Shown here: positions 1-6,861 of the stretch, piece by piece
Layout of the letters: every line of letters begins with the position of its first letter
How positions within the stretch are numbered: position 1 is the first letter of the stretch
Assembly (NCBI GenBank): GCA_937899365.1
Contig: CALBPH010000333.1
Location: 1 to 11,605 of the forward strand
From: an uncultured Leptolyngbya sp.
GTDB taxonomy: Bacteria; Cyanobacteriota; Cyanobacteriia; Phormidesmidales; Phormidesmidaceae
DNA length: 11,605 nt
Reading direction: 5' to 3'
The notes under the pieces: model-generated
Databases searched by the model: none
The model's input: the letters and a program-made list of their open reading frames with translations, nothing else
Told to the model about the DNA's origin: nothing
Program-made: the position numbers and the translations under genes

Positions 1-392
1 TGGCGAAGGCCATGGTGGGGCAGATGGATGGAATTGCGATCGCAACCTACAGCTTCACCGTCGCCACCCTGGTGCTCACCCCCACGTTGGTATTACAGCC
101 ATCCTTTACAGTCTGGCTCAGAGCGCTCCCCTTTTTGCTCTACCTTGGCATCATCACCAGCAGCCTCGGCTATGGCATCTATATGCTGGGTATCCGCAAT
201 ACTGCCGCCACCACCGCTGGTATTGCCGTGCTCATAGAGCCCCTCACCGCCACACTGCTGGGGGTTTTTGCCTTTAAAGAACCCATGGGCTGGTCTAGCA
301 TGCTTGGAGCCCTACTGCTGCTCCTGGGTATTCTCTATGCCCAGACAGCCAGTGCCCAGACGGCCAATCAACCCCACCTTTACAAAAAATAA
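1..392 (+). CDS. EamA/DMT-family transporter, C-terminal part (5' end outside window)
   Basis: The reading frame is open from the first in-frame codon at base 3 to a TAA at 390-392, so this is the 3' end of a gene that begins upstream. The visible ~129 residues are very hydrophobic and form about four membrane helices. The last two pairs look like the second EamA repeat of drug/metabolite transporters: a YLGIITSSLGYGIYMLGI segment, then an IEPLTATLLGVFAFKEP segment, then a Leu-rich final helix. In this family the motif with E-P-L before a helix and a short K-E-P loop is characteristic. Such proteins are inner-membrane exporters or permeases of small metabolites; the substrate cannot be read from sequence. 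The polar tail ends in Lys-Lys, as expected for a cytoplasmic end. The gene converges on the CIA30 gene. Another DMT subfamily is possible, but the superfamily call is firm. Confidence 0.85.
   Translation, partial: AKAMVGQMDGIAIATYSFTVATLVLTPTLVLQPSFTVWLRALPFLLYLGIITSSLGYGIYMLGIRNTAATTAGIAVLIEPLTATLLGVFAFKEPMGWSSMLGALLLLLGILYAQTASAQTANQPHLYKK
36..43. repeat. HIP1 octamer
   Basis: GCGATCGC, the highly iterated palindrome of many cyanobacterial genomes, here inside the transporter gene. Supports the taxonomic assignment. Confidence 0.8.
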
Positions 393-442
393 AAAAGCAT
401 AGCAACCTGCTGAATGTATAGCCGTAACAAGCGCATGCTTTT
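393..442. terminator. Probable bidirectional terminator between convergent genes
   Basis: AAAAGCAT (393-400) is a perfect inverted match of ATGCTTTT (435-442), with a 34-nt interior that contains a small AGCA-ACC-TGCT hairpin (401-411). On the minus strand the stem runs into a long T-rich tract (the complement of 381-398), which suits termination of the CIA30 transcript. On the plus strand the 3' arm itself ends in TTTT, usable by the transporter transcript. The long loop makes this weaker than a textbook terminator. Confidence 0.45.
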
Positions 443-475
443 AGGGATCACGAAATTGAAGGGGCAGTGAGTGGG

Positions 476-1144
476 CTAGTAAACCTTCACCGATTCCACC
501 ACTAGCTGAAACGGACCTGCGGCAAAATGCGGGTTGAGCTGGCGGTCATACTCAAACTTACTCAACATAAGCTGCAGCGAATAAATTCGTTCTGCACTAA
601 TGGGAGACCGCTGCACGACCCGCGCCCGCTGGACTGCCTTCATCTCGGCAAAGGGAATCTGTACCGTTACCCAGTCACCATTGGTTGTGTCAAATGAATG
701 GGCATAGGCCACGGTGTCCCAGCCTGCACCATCCCGTAAAAAGAACTTATAGCGCTGTCCGTCGCCCTTAACGCGGAGTTCAATGCCGCTGTAGGCACTC
801 AGATCTAGGGGGGGCTCAAAATTGCGGGTGCGAACGGAGGCAAACCCACCGGAATTGGCGGTGGATACATAGCCCGTAAACGCTAATCCTTCGGGCAGTA
901 GCTGGGTGCCGCTCTGGCTAACGCCGCCCATCACCACATCGTCTAGGGCACCCCACAGGTCACGCATTTGCTCTGTGGGTGAGCGAAAATCGAAGACAAG
1001 ATTTGCCTGGAGCTGGGGCGGTGGCGGCGGTGGTGAACCAAAGAACATGGTTTGCAGTGAGCTAACGATGGGAATGGCGTCAAAGTAGTTGAGGGTTTCA
1101 AAAAAGCGACCGAAATCCCATGATGGACGGGGTTGTTCTGCCAT
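476..1144 (-). CDS. CIA30-family protein
   Basis: This is a 222-residue soluble protein of the CIA30 (complex I intermediate-associated protein 30, NDUFAF1-like) family. The family domain spans about residues 48-220. It begins with a short strand ending F-D-F, then the typical W-x-x-x-D-D-V-V-M-G-G-V-S motif (64-76), an F-x-G-x-V-S-T-x-N-x-G-G-F-A-S-V-R segment (89-105), and later L-R-V-K-G-D-G-Q-R-Y-K and the M-L-S-K-F-E-Y-D stretch. The fold is a galactose-binding-like beta sandwich. In mitochondria the family acts in complex I assembly. In cyanobacteria its role is not settled, and a link to NDH-1 or thylakoid complexes is inference. Residues 38-43 are six consecutive prolines joining a short aromatic N-terminal segment to the domain. 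No signal peptide is seen. The start has GAGG only two bases before the ATG, which is poor; a TACAAT box on the minus strand at 1179-1174 could be its -10. Confidence 0.88.
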   Translation of the reverse strand: MAEQPRPSWDFGRFFETLNYFDAIPIVSSLQTMFFGSPPPPPPQLQANLVFDFRSPTEQMRDLWGALDDVVMGGVSQSGTQLLPEGLAFTGYVSTANSGGFASVRTRNFEPPLDLSAYSGIELRVKGDGQRYKFFLRDGAGWDTVAYAHSFDTTNGDWVTVQIPFAEMKAVQRARVVQRSPISAERIYSLQLMLSKFEYDRQLNPHFAAGPFQLVVESVKVY

Positions 1145-1429
1145 AGCCTCAAGCCCAGTTGACGGATACCTTTATTGTAGGGTGACATTTGCTGGCTATG
1201 ATTTCACCGACAAGATATGACAAGCTGCTGAACGCATATTTTTGAAAGAAAGCTGGGAGAAACTATAAAACCACTGATGAGTAGGTTGATTTCGCGTCAA
1301 ACGTGTTGACGCCCCTGCCCCCGCCATCAATAGTATTGATACCCAGGGACTGCGAAATAGAATGCCCTAACCAATATGACCCACGCTATAGATATACCGT
1401 TAGCTTGTGTTAGCCTCTGATTTTGATCT
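1145..1429. other. Intergenic region between divergent CIA30 and DUF4184 genes
   Basis: No convincing coding sequence is seen in this 285-bp divergent spacer. It should hold the promoters of both flanking genes. Visible elements are a minus-strand TACAAT at 1179-1174, the inverted repeat at 1294-1312, and AT-rich TATAGAT near 1387. Neither flanking start has a strong Shine-Dalgarno site. Confidence 0.5.
1294..1312. promoter_or_regulatory. Inverted repeat, possible operator
   Basis: GCGTCAA and TTGACGC form a perfect 7-bp inverted repeat around ACGTG. The right arm contains TTGACG, which would serve as a -35 hexamer for the DUF4184 gene, with TAGTAT at 1331-1336 as a poor -10 (19-bp spacing). 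A symmetrical site overlapping a -35 box is what a repressor operator looks like, but this is inference from symmetry and position only. Confidence 0.3.
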
Positions 1430-2182
1430 ATGCCGTTTACTCCAACACATATTGTCGCCGTTCTTCCGTTTTGGCCGTTGCGCCGCGTCGTGCCCTTTTC
1501 TGCCTTCTCAATCGGTGCCATGATTCCCGACGTGCCTCTGTTCTTTCCCATGGTCGACTACGCGCAGACCCATTCCTCTACAGGGCTATTCTCTTTATGT
1601 TTGCCGCTGGGCATGGGTGGATTTTTCCTATTTGAGCTGGTGATGCGAAAGCCAATAATTGCACTTCTACCAGAGCGGCTTGCATCTAGATTGTCGCCCG
1701 AACCTAACCTTCCTAAACAGTCGTTTTTGAGTGTCCTTCGTTACGTTATTGCCATTGCATTTGCCATTGTCGCAGGAGCCTACACCCACCAGATATGGGA
1801 TGCGTTTACCCACAAAGGTCGCTGGGGAACCCAGCTAATGCCGATGCTGAATTCCTCCATCGCCATTGGCGGTTTGCATGTGCCCGGCTACAAAGCCCTC
1901 CAGTATGGCAGTACGTTTATCGGGCTACCGCTACTAGCATTGCTTGCCGCGATCGAACTCAATCGCACGATGCCGATGTTTCGTCGGGGCACCTTACCCT
2001 CTCAATGGAAGCTTGTGGCTATAGCCCTGCTCTTTGTTGTGCCAACTGGCGTTGCACTTTACACATACATGGGCACGTCAAATGCCCATCAGGCATTATT
2101 CCTGACGATTACCCGTTCGGGGAGTATATTGATGGGGCTGCTGTTTGTATACTGCGCTCTGTTCCAAGCATTTGCAGATTGA
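1430..2182 (+). CDS. DUF4184 family integral membrane protein
   Basis: This 250-residue protein starts with M-P-F-T-P-T-H, the near-invariant opening of DUF4184 proteins. That family is related to the YdjM-type membrane-bound hydrolases. Potential metal-binding polar residues sit in the usual places: H7, the I-P-D at 32-34, H48 in a T-H-S-S-T-G context, and the cluster H120-x3-D124-x3-H128 in a G-A-Y-T-H-Q-I-W-D-A-F-T-H stretch. About five or six hydrophobic segments follow (roughly 53-72, 101-118, 158-174, 193-212, 228-247), so it lies in a membrane. A metal-dependent hydrolase activity is suggested by the relatives but unproven, and no substrate is known. The ATG at 1430 gives the family N-terminus exactly. 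There is no clear ribosome binding site. The gene stands alone, with 117 bp before the next gene. Confidence 0.88.
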   Translation: MPFTPTHIVAVLPFWPLRRVVPFSAFSIGAMIPDVPLFFPMVDYAQTHSSTGLFSLCLPLGMGGFFLFELVMRKPIIALLPERLASRLSPEPNLPKQSFLSVLRYVIAIAFAIVAGAYTHQIWDAFTHKGRWGTQLMPMLNSSIAIGGLHVPGYKALQYGSTFIGLPLLALLAAIELNRTMPMFRRGTLPSQWKLVAIALLFVVPTGVALYTYMGTSNAHQALFLTITRSGSILMGLLFVYCALFQAFAD

Positions 2183-2299
2183 GCCATTCAGGCTTAACTG
2201 CATAACAATTACTTGATTCAAACCTAAGCCCGTGGATTTTACCGTCAATGTCAGCCCCAGGTTAGCAGAGGTTTGGCATTGTAGTGTTCTTATAAAATC

Positions 2300-2569
2300 A
2301 TGGATAAACGTTTATTGGGTACGATTATCTCTTTGCTTTGTTTCTTTTCCTATGGGTGCATGTCCCCAAGGTTGTCATCACTTGAACAATTAAGTAGTGA
2401 GCAACAACAATCATTACTTGAAAAGCTTCATATTTCGGATCTATGCAGCTATTATCTCAACTCCAAGCTACAGCAAAAAACTGAGAACATAATTGTTGAT
2501 TTGCTCAAGGGGCGTGGAGTTCAAAGCTGCTCAGCCGATGGTGTTGATAAGATAGTTGCAGATAAATAA
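2300..2569 (+). CDS. Small putative lipoprotein, unknown function
   Basis: This is an 89-residue protein that I do not recognise as a named family. The N-terminus is M-D-K-R followed by a hydrophobic stretch (5-18) and S-Y-G-C, so C20 is a possible lipidation site. The lipobox is poor at -3 and -2 (Ser, Tyr). The mature part is helical and polar, with two further cysteines, C49 (in D-L-C-S-Y-Y) and C77 (in R-G-V-Q-S-C). A C-terminal pattern of hydrophobic helix, then R-G-x-x-x-C, occurs in many short bacterial lipoproteins as far as I recall. No Shine-Dalgarno site is visible, and TATAAA lies three bases before the ATG. It sits 22 bp upstream of a second lipoprotein gene on the same strand, so the two may be co-transcribed. 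A real gene is likely because of its signal sequence and position. Confidence 0.6.
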   Translation: MDKRLLGTIISLLCFFSYGCMSPRLSSLEQLSSEQQQSLLEKLHISDLCSYYLNSKLQQKTENIIVDLLKGRGVQSCSADGVDKIVADK

Positions 2570-2591
2570 GACATAGTTATTGAGAAGATAT

Positions 2592-3122
2592 ATGCTTGGG
2601 CGAATGATTATCGGTACAGCTGCCCTGCTGAGTTTAACGGCCTGTACCTCAGATTTAGATGACCCAATCGGGGTTAAAAAGCGTCGTGCCGAAGAGCGTC
2701 GTGCTGAATGTTCTCAAATATATGAGATTAAACAAGCCAACTATGAGCAGGGAGTAGCTACCTATGCCCAAGAGGCTTTCTTTTCTGACACGAAGCTAAC
2801 GCAAGCAGGTTTTCTTAAACGTGCCGAGAACCATCTCGATACGGCACGTGCATTAGAAACCCTGGAGCTAAGTGATAAAAATCTAAGGCTTTTGAACTCC
2901 TACTTAGCCGAGAGTTTTCGTTACCGGGCCAAAACTTCCCGCGATCTGGCTCCCTTCGCCGAGGTTGAACGGACCATTACCGCTGCTAACGAGCGTTCAT
3001 CCGCTCACCAGGCCGTTTTGGCTAGAGCAAACCCCTATGAAGGATTGGACTACGCGGTTGAAGTTTATTGTGAAGGAGGGAATATGCCCTCTCCAATTCC
3101 GGAGATCTCTGTAGAACAGTAG
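2592..3122 (+). CDS. Putative lipoprotein, helical, unknown function
   Basis: The product is a 176-residue predicted lipoprotein. From the ATG at 2592 it has a short signal peptide ending in L-T-A-C, an ideal lipobox with the lipidated Cys at residue 18. I chose 2592 over the in-frame TTG at 2580 because GAGAAG (2582-2587) lies four bases before the ATG, and because the longer form only adds four residues to the signal peptide. The mature protein is almost wholly alpha-helical and charged. It carries an R-R-A-E-E-R-R-A-E repeat just after the anchor and long helices containing E-N-H-L-D-T-A-R-A-L-E, which resembles TPR-like or helical-hairpin proteins. Two cysteines, one near the N-terminus (A-E-C-S-Q) and one near the C-terminus (Y-C-E-G-G), could form a disulfide in the periplasm. 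Function unknown. It ends just before a strong terminator. Confidence 0.75.
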   Translation: MLGRMIIGTAALLSLTACTSDLDDPIGVKKRRAEERRAECSQIYEIKQANYEQGVATYAQEAFFSDTKLTQAGFLKRAENHLDTARALETLELSDKNLRLLNSYLAESFRYRAKTSRDLAPFAEVERTITAANERSSAHQAVLARANPYEGLDYAVEVYCEGGNMPSPIPEISVEQ

Positions 3123-3139
3123 ACTGTGGGATTGTGTCT

Positions 3140-3177
3140 AAAGGGTGCCGAGTAAGGACAGCTCAACACCCTTTTTT
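3140..3177 (+). terminator. Rho-independent terminator after the lipoprotein pair
   Basis: AAAGGGTG (3140-3147) pairs with CACCCTTT (3167-3174), and the 3' arm continues into a run of six T's. An inner GAG/CTC pair (3150-3152 with 3162-3164) can shorten the loop. It starts 18 bp after the stop codon. On the minus strand the same hairpin is followed by only three T's, so its use by the convergent NRPS-like gene is doubtful. Confidence 0.8.
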
Positions 3178-3238
3178 CACTAATCTAGTCAATCATCGTA
3201 CTAGAAGAACTAGGACCTGAGTACGGTGGCTGGTTCTC

Positions 3239-6200
3239 CTATCTACGAGAGGTGGCTTTTCCGGCTAGAGAGAGTGATGGAGTTTGTTTGGCCGTAGATG
3301 CAGAATTCACCAGATTTCGCTCTACAAGCGTACTAAAGTACAGCTGTAACAGCTCATTCCCAATCTCGGCACACCCAATAGATGAGTTTTGTAGTGCCGC
3401 TTGCAGCTGATCACACTCAAAATGGAAAGCCCCCAGCGACTTTTGGATAAACGGTAGATTGGCAAAGAATGTTGTCAGGAAGAATAATGGATGATCCTGA
3501 TCCTGACTGACCCCATTAATCACCTCAGAACACCACGTTTCATAGGCCACCGATTTTAGGCTATATCCCTGTTGATCCCGCATCCAGTTAACCAGGTCGT
3601 TCCAGTGATAGGACTGAGGATTAACTATATTAAATGCCTGACCATTGGGAAACTGCGTCTGAGACAGATGGATAATCGCACGACTGACATAGTCTACGGG
3701 CACCAGGTTCAAAGCGGCATCAATATCTGGGGCTATCCCCACTTGAAGACATCCTTGAATCATCTTGGTGACAAAACTGTCTGGAGAGCATATCCCGTTT
3801 GTTCTATCCCCCATAATGTTACTGGGGCGATAGGTCATCACGGGGATGCCTCGACTGTGGGCCTCTTGTATTAATGTTTCTGCCACGTATTTACTCTTGG
3901 CATAGCCGCTAAATAAAGAGCGGATGGGTCCCATGAGACTATTGTCACCGGTTTCTTGGATGGTGCGAATGTGACGATTACGATCGGCGGCAAACACATC
4001 CACGGTGGAAATATAGTGAACCGGTTTCACGCGAGACTGACTGGCTAGTCGCAGGACTTCTTGTGTTCCCCCCACGTTGGGAGCTTCTAGGGCTGAGTAG
4101 GGGTAGAGCACATTCACCCAAGAGCCGCAGTGATAAATGGCATCGAGTTTTTTGGCTAGTCGGTTAAAGATAAATTCTCTCATTCCCAACCGTGGCTGGC
4201 TCAGATCACCCACTACCGGAATAATGCGGTCGGCATCATTTTCATTCCACAGTCGATAGCGCTTTAAACTACTTTTTAGCCGCGCCAGTCCTCTGGTGAT
4301 ACTGGTTGAACGTACCAGACAATAGACATCTCCTCGCGTGTAACGTAACAAGTCATGGAGTAGGTAAGTACCCAAGAAACCAGTTGCACCGGTCAAAAAA
4401 TAGTTGGGAATAGGCGATTCTGGTAATGTTGGCACTTGGATGGTGTCATCCAAGCTTGCCTTGGTGGCCAGGGTATCGTCTGAGGTATCTAACTGTCCTT
4501 GGGTTTGAATCTGGTCTATCCAGTCAGCTAAGGCGGCAATTGTAGAGTCTCCTAAGAATTTGGCTAGATCAAGTTCTACCCCAAAGTGTTCTTTAATGCG
4601 GTAAATCAGCTGTACCGCCATGAGTGAATGGCCCCCGAGGGAACAGAATGTATCATGGATGCCAATGTCTTGAACCCCGAGCAGCTCAGTCCACAGCTGG
4701 CTAATGTCTGTTTCGAGTGGTGTGCCGGGGGCGATGTATTGGGCGGTTTGCGATCGCAACCACACCGGCGACGGTAGCTGACGCCGATCTATTTTGCCAC
4801 TGGGGGTTAGTGGAAACTTATCCAAAACCATATAGGCTGACGGCACCATATAGTCGGGCAGCTGTGCGGTTACAAACTCACGCAGCTGTGCGGCTAAATT
4901 ATCGGTAGCACCGTTAGCAGCTGATGCATCCGCCAGCACCACATAAGCCGCCAACCGTGCTTGTCCAGGCGCAACTTCCTGGGCCAGCACCACCGCCGTC
5001 TGCACCGCTCCATGTTGTTCTAGCAATGTTTCAATTTCGCCAGGTTCAACTCGAAATCCACGAATTTTAATTTGTTGATCGCTACGGCCAAGATACTCAA
5101 GGTTGCCATCTGGCAAATAGCGAGCCAAATCTCCTGTTTTATAGAGCACCGTATCCCCACCGCAGTTAATAAAGCGCTCTGCCGTAATCCCAGGTCGGTG
5201 AAGATATCCCTGCGCTAGACAGTCCCCGGCAATATATAATTCGCCAGTTTCCCCCAGGGGAACGGCCTTAAGCTCCTCATTGAGCAAGTAAATCTGTGTG
5301 TTGGCAATGGGTTTGCCAATGGCGGGAAGCAGCGGCCAGGTCTCGGGTGATTCATTTAACGTAAAGGCGGTCACCACGTGGCTTTCAGACGGACCATAGT
5401 GGTTGTGCAAACGACACTTAACCATGGCCCTAAACCAGCGCACAATTTCTGGAGTGATTCGTAATTGTTCCCCAGCCGTAATGACGTCCTTTAAGTGTTC
5501 CGGTACGATAGATTCTTGCTCAGCCACCTCAGCCAGCTGGTTCAGGGCAACAAATGGCAAAAACAAACGCTGAATCTTGGCCTGCTTTAAAAAATGCAGC
5601 AGCGTAATAGGGTTACGACGCGCCTGATCTGAAATCAGCACCAGCGGTCCGCCCGCTATGTGCGGAGTAAAGATTTCTGGGAAGGAAACTTCTAAGCTGA
5701 TGGGAGTAAATTGCAGGGTGCGTGCACCCAGGTCTAAGGCCGTCGACTGCTGTCGCTGCCAAGCCAACAGATTGACCAAGGCCCGCTGAGTCATGGCGAC
5801 TCCTTTGGGTTTCCCCGTAGACCCAGACGTATAAATCACATAGCCCAGATCGTCCGGTGTACATTGAGTTGCCAAATTTGTTACCGGGTAGGTCTCATCA
5901 ATTGTTTGTTCATCCAGACAAATAACCGTACGCCCTGCCACCGGCAAATGGCTCACTAAAGACGATTGAGTTAACAAGATGGGAACCTGCGCATTTTCCA
6001 CCATAAACTGCAAGCGTTCTATGGGGTAGGAGATGTCTAAGGGCAAATAGCCAGCCCCTGCCTTAAGCACTGCCAACAGAGCAACAATCATATCGACAGA
6101 ACGCTCAACACAAATCCCAATTAGCGCTTCGGCCCCCACGCCGAGAGAGCGTAAATAGTGGGCCAGCCGATTGGCTCGCTGGTTGAGGTCATTGTACGTA

Positions 6201-6424
6201 AGTTCTTGGGCGTCACAGACGAGGGCAACCTGATTCGGAGTTTGTTCTACCTGAGCTTCCACCAGCTGATGTATACAAAGCCGTGACGGATACTGCGTTT
6301 GGGTGGAATTCCAAGTAATGAGCTGCTGTTGGTCTGCGGAGACTAAACAAGATAAATCTACGGGGCAAGTCGATACTTGCAGCGTAGACTGCTGCTGAAC
6401 GTTAACGGAAGTAGTGTTGAGCAT
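3239..6424 (-). CDS. NRPS-like carboxylic/amino acid reductase (adenylation-thiolation-thioester reductase)
   Basis: This 1061-residue enzyme has three domains. The adenylation domain (about 50-550) shows A3 Y-T-S-G-S-T-G-K-P-K-G (198-208), A5 N-H-Y-G-P-S-E-S (341-348), A7 Y-K-T-G-D (428-432), A8 (445-465) and the A10 lysine K544. The carrier domain (about 565-640) has L-G-G-H-S with S600 as phosphopantetheine site. The terminal reductase (about 672-1040) is a short-chain dehydrogenase of the thioester-reductase type. It has T-G-A-T-G-F-L-G (678-685) for NADPH, an S-T-V-D segment (806-809), and catalytic Y841-x3-K845. There is no condensation domain, as in Lys2-type and CAR-type A-T-R enzymes, so the expected chemistry is ATP-dependent activation, thioester loading and reductive release as aldehyde or alcohol. 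The pocket residues (E245, V246, P249, F288, I315, A317, H342, V350, V351, K544) resemble a proline-type code with changes. An in-frame TAA lies upstream of the ATG, and no Shine-Dalgarno site is seen. No phosphopantetheinyl transferase or other NRPS gene is nearby. Confidence 0.93.
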   Translation of the reverse strand: MLNTTSVNVQQQSTLQVSTCPVDLSCLVSADQQQLITWNSTQTQYPSRLCIHQLVEAQVEQTPNQVALVCDAQELTYNDLNQRANRLAHYLRSLGVGAEALIGICVERSVDMIVALLAVLKAGAGYLPLDISYPIERLQFMVENAQVPILLTQSSLVSHLPVAGRTVICLDEQTIDETYPVTNLATQCTPDDLGYVIYTSGSTGKPKGVAMTQRALVNLLAWQRQQSTALDLGARTLQFTPISLEVSFPEIFTPHIAGGPLVLISDQARRNPITLLHFLKQAKIQRLFLPFVALNQLAEVAEQESIVPEHLKDVITAGEQLRITPEIVRWFRAMVKCRLHNHYGPSESHVVTAFTLNESPETWPLLPAIGKPIANTQIYLLNEELKAVPLGETGELYIAGDCLAQGYLHRPGITAERFINCGGDTVLYKTGDLARYLPDGNLEYLGRSDQQIKIRGFRVEPGEIETLLEQHGAVQTAVVLAQEVAPGQARLAAYVVLADASAANGATDNLAAQLREFVTAQLPDYMVPSAYMVLDKFPLTPSGKIDRRQLPSPVWLRSQTAQYIAPGTPLETDISQLWTELLGVQDIGIHDTFCSLGGHSLMAVQLIYRIKEHFGVELDLAKFLGDSTIAALADWIDQIQTQGQLDTSDDTLATKASLDDTIQVPTLPESPIPNYFLTGATGFLGTYLLHDLLRYTRGDVYCLVRSTSITRGLARLKSSLKRYRLWNENDADRIIPVVGDLSQPRLGMREFIFNRLAKKLDAIYHCGSWVNVLYPYSALEAPNVGGTQEVLRLASQSRVKPVHYISTVDVFAADRNRHIRTIQETGDNSLMGPIRSLFSGYAKSKYVAETLIQEAHSRGIPVMTYRPSNIMGDRTNGICSPDSFVTKMIQGCLQVGIAPDIDAALNLVPVDYVSRAIIHLSQTQFPNGQAFNIVNPQSYHWNDLVNWMRDQQGYSLKSVAYETWCSEVINGVSQDQDHPLFFLTTFFANLPFIQKSLGAFHFECDQLQAALQNSSIGCAEIGNELLQLYFSTLVERNLVNSASTAKQTPSLSLAGKATSRR
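4750..4757. repeat. HIP1 octamer
   Basis: GCGATCGC inside the NRPS-like gene, in the linker between adenylation and carrier domains. Its presence there suggests the gene has resided in a HIP1-containing genome rather than arriving very recently from elsewhere. Confidence 0.8.
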
Positions 6425-6603
6425 TGTTGAATTACCAAAGTAGGCTTAAGGACGGCCCTATATCCTTTGGGCATAAGGGCTGAGATGAAATCGGAATAGA
6501 TGACAGCCAGGAAACAGATATGACATGGTTCGCTATATATCAATAAAACTTGATGGATGCGATTTTAACGTATTTTCTTGTCGCCACGTGTATTTAGGAA
6601 TGT

Positions 6604-6657
6604 AAAACCACTAAAAAAGGCCTGAACCATATGGTTCAGGCCTTTTTTAGTGGTTTT
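6604..6657. terminator. Perfect 54-bp palindrome, probable bidirectional terminator
   Basis: The left 27 bases (6604-6630) are the exact reverse complement of the right 27 (6631-6657), with CATATG at the centre. The core reads A6-GGCCTGAACC and its mirror GGTTCAGGCC-T6, so either strand gives a GC-rich hairpin followed by U-rich sequence. An outer CCACT/AGTGG pair then lengthens the stem. It lies 205 bp downstream of the DUF3465 stop and 180 bp upstream of the NRPS-like start. Terminating the minus-strand DUF3465 transcript before it reaches the NRPS-like gene is the likeliest role. The stem is longer than usual for a terminator. Confidence 0.7.
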
Positions 6658-6861
6658 TTAGCAAAAATGATTTGTTATAACAGACAGATTGTTCTTGTCG
6701 TAGAACAATATTATTGCCGTTGCTGATTTAGAGGATGAACCGATCGGTGAGATATGCCCTAGGACAGTATCTCGCAGATAAAATCATACCGAGGAGCAGC
6801 AACGCCATATTATCTAGCATCCAGCAATGGTAAATCTGGAACTAGCAGCGTCGCTTTCGCC
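6658..6861. other. Hairpin-rich non-coding 3' flank of the DUF3465 gene
   Basis: No coding sequence is visible in these ~200 bp. Several inverted repeats occur: the 10-bp palindrome TGTTATAACA (6673-6682); ATTGTTCT/AGAACAAT around a 6-nt loop (6688-6709); a stem GTGAGATA/TATCTCGC (6747-6754 with 6768-6775, one G-U pair); and an enclosing pair CGTTGCTG/CAGCAACG (6718-6725 with 6797-6804). Together with the palindrome at 6604-6657 this would give the minus-strand transcript a long structured 3' UTR or a 3'-derived small RNA. No known RNA family was recognised. Confidence 0.35.

Noticed and set aside
1018..1035. GGCGGTGGCGGCGGTGG tract as a possible regulatory or simple repeat
   Set aside because: It is the codon run for the six consecutive prolines in the CIA30 protein on the other strand, so it is explained by coding.
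1327..1551. Minus-strand 74-codon frame across the DUF4184 start
   Set aside because: Antisense to the conserved N-terminus of DUF4184, with no recognisable features.
3184..3205. TCTAGT-N10-ACTAGA inverted repeat as terminator of the NRPS-like gene
   Set aside because: Only six AT-rich pairs and no T-run on the minus strand; may be chance.
6358..6543. Minus-strand 61-codon frame overlapping the start of the NRPS-like gene, as a leader peptide
   Set aside because: It overlaps the first codons of the real gene in another frame, lacks a ribosome binding site, and its composition is not protein-like enough to support it.
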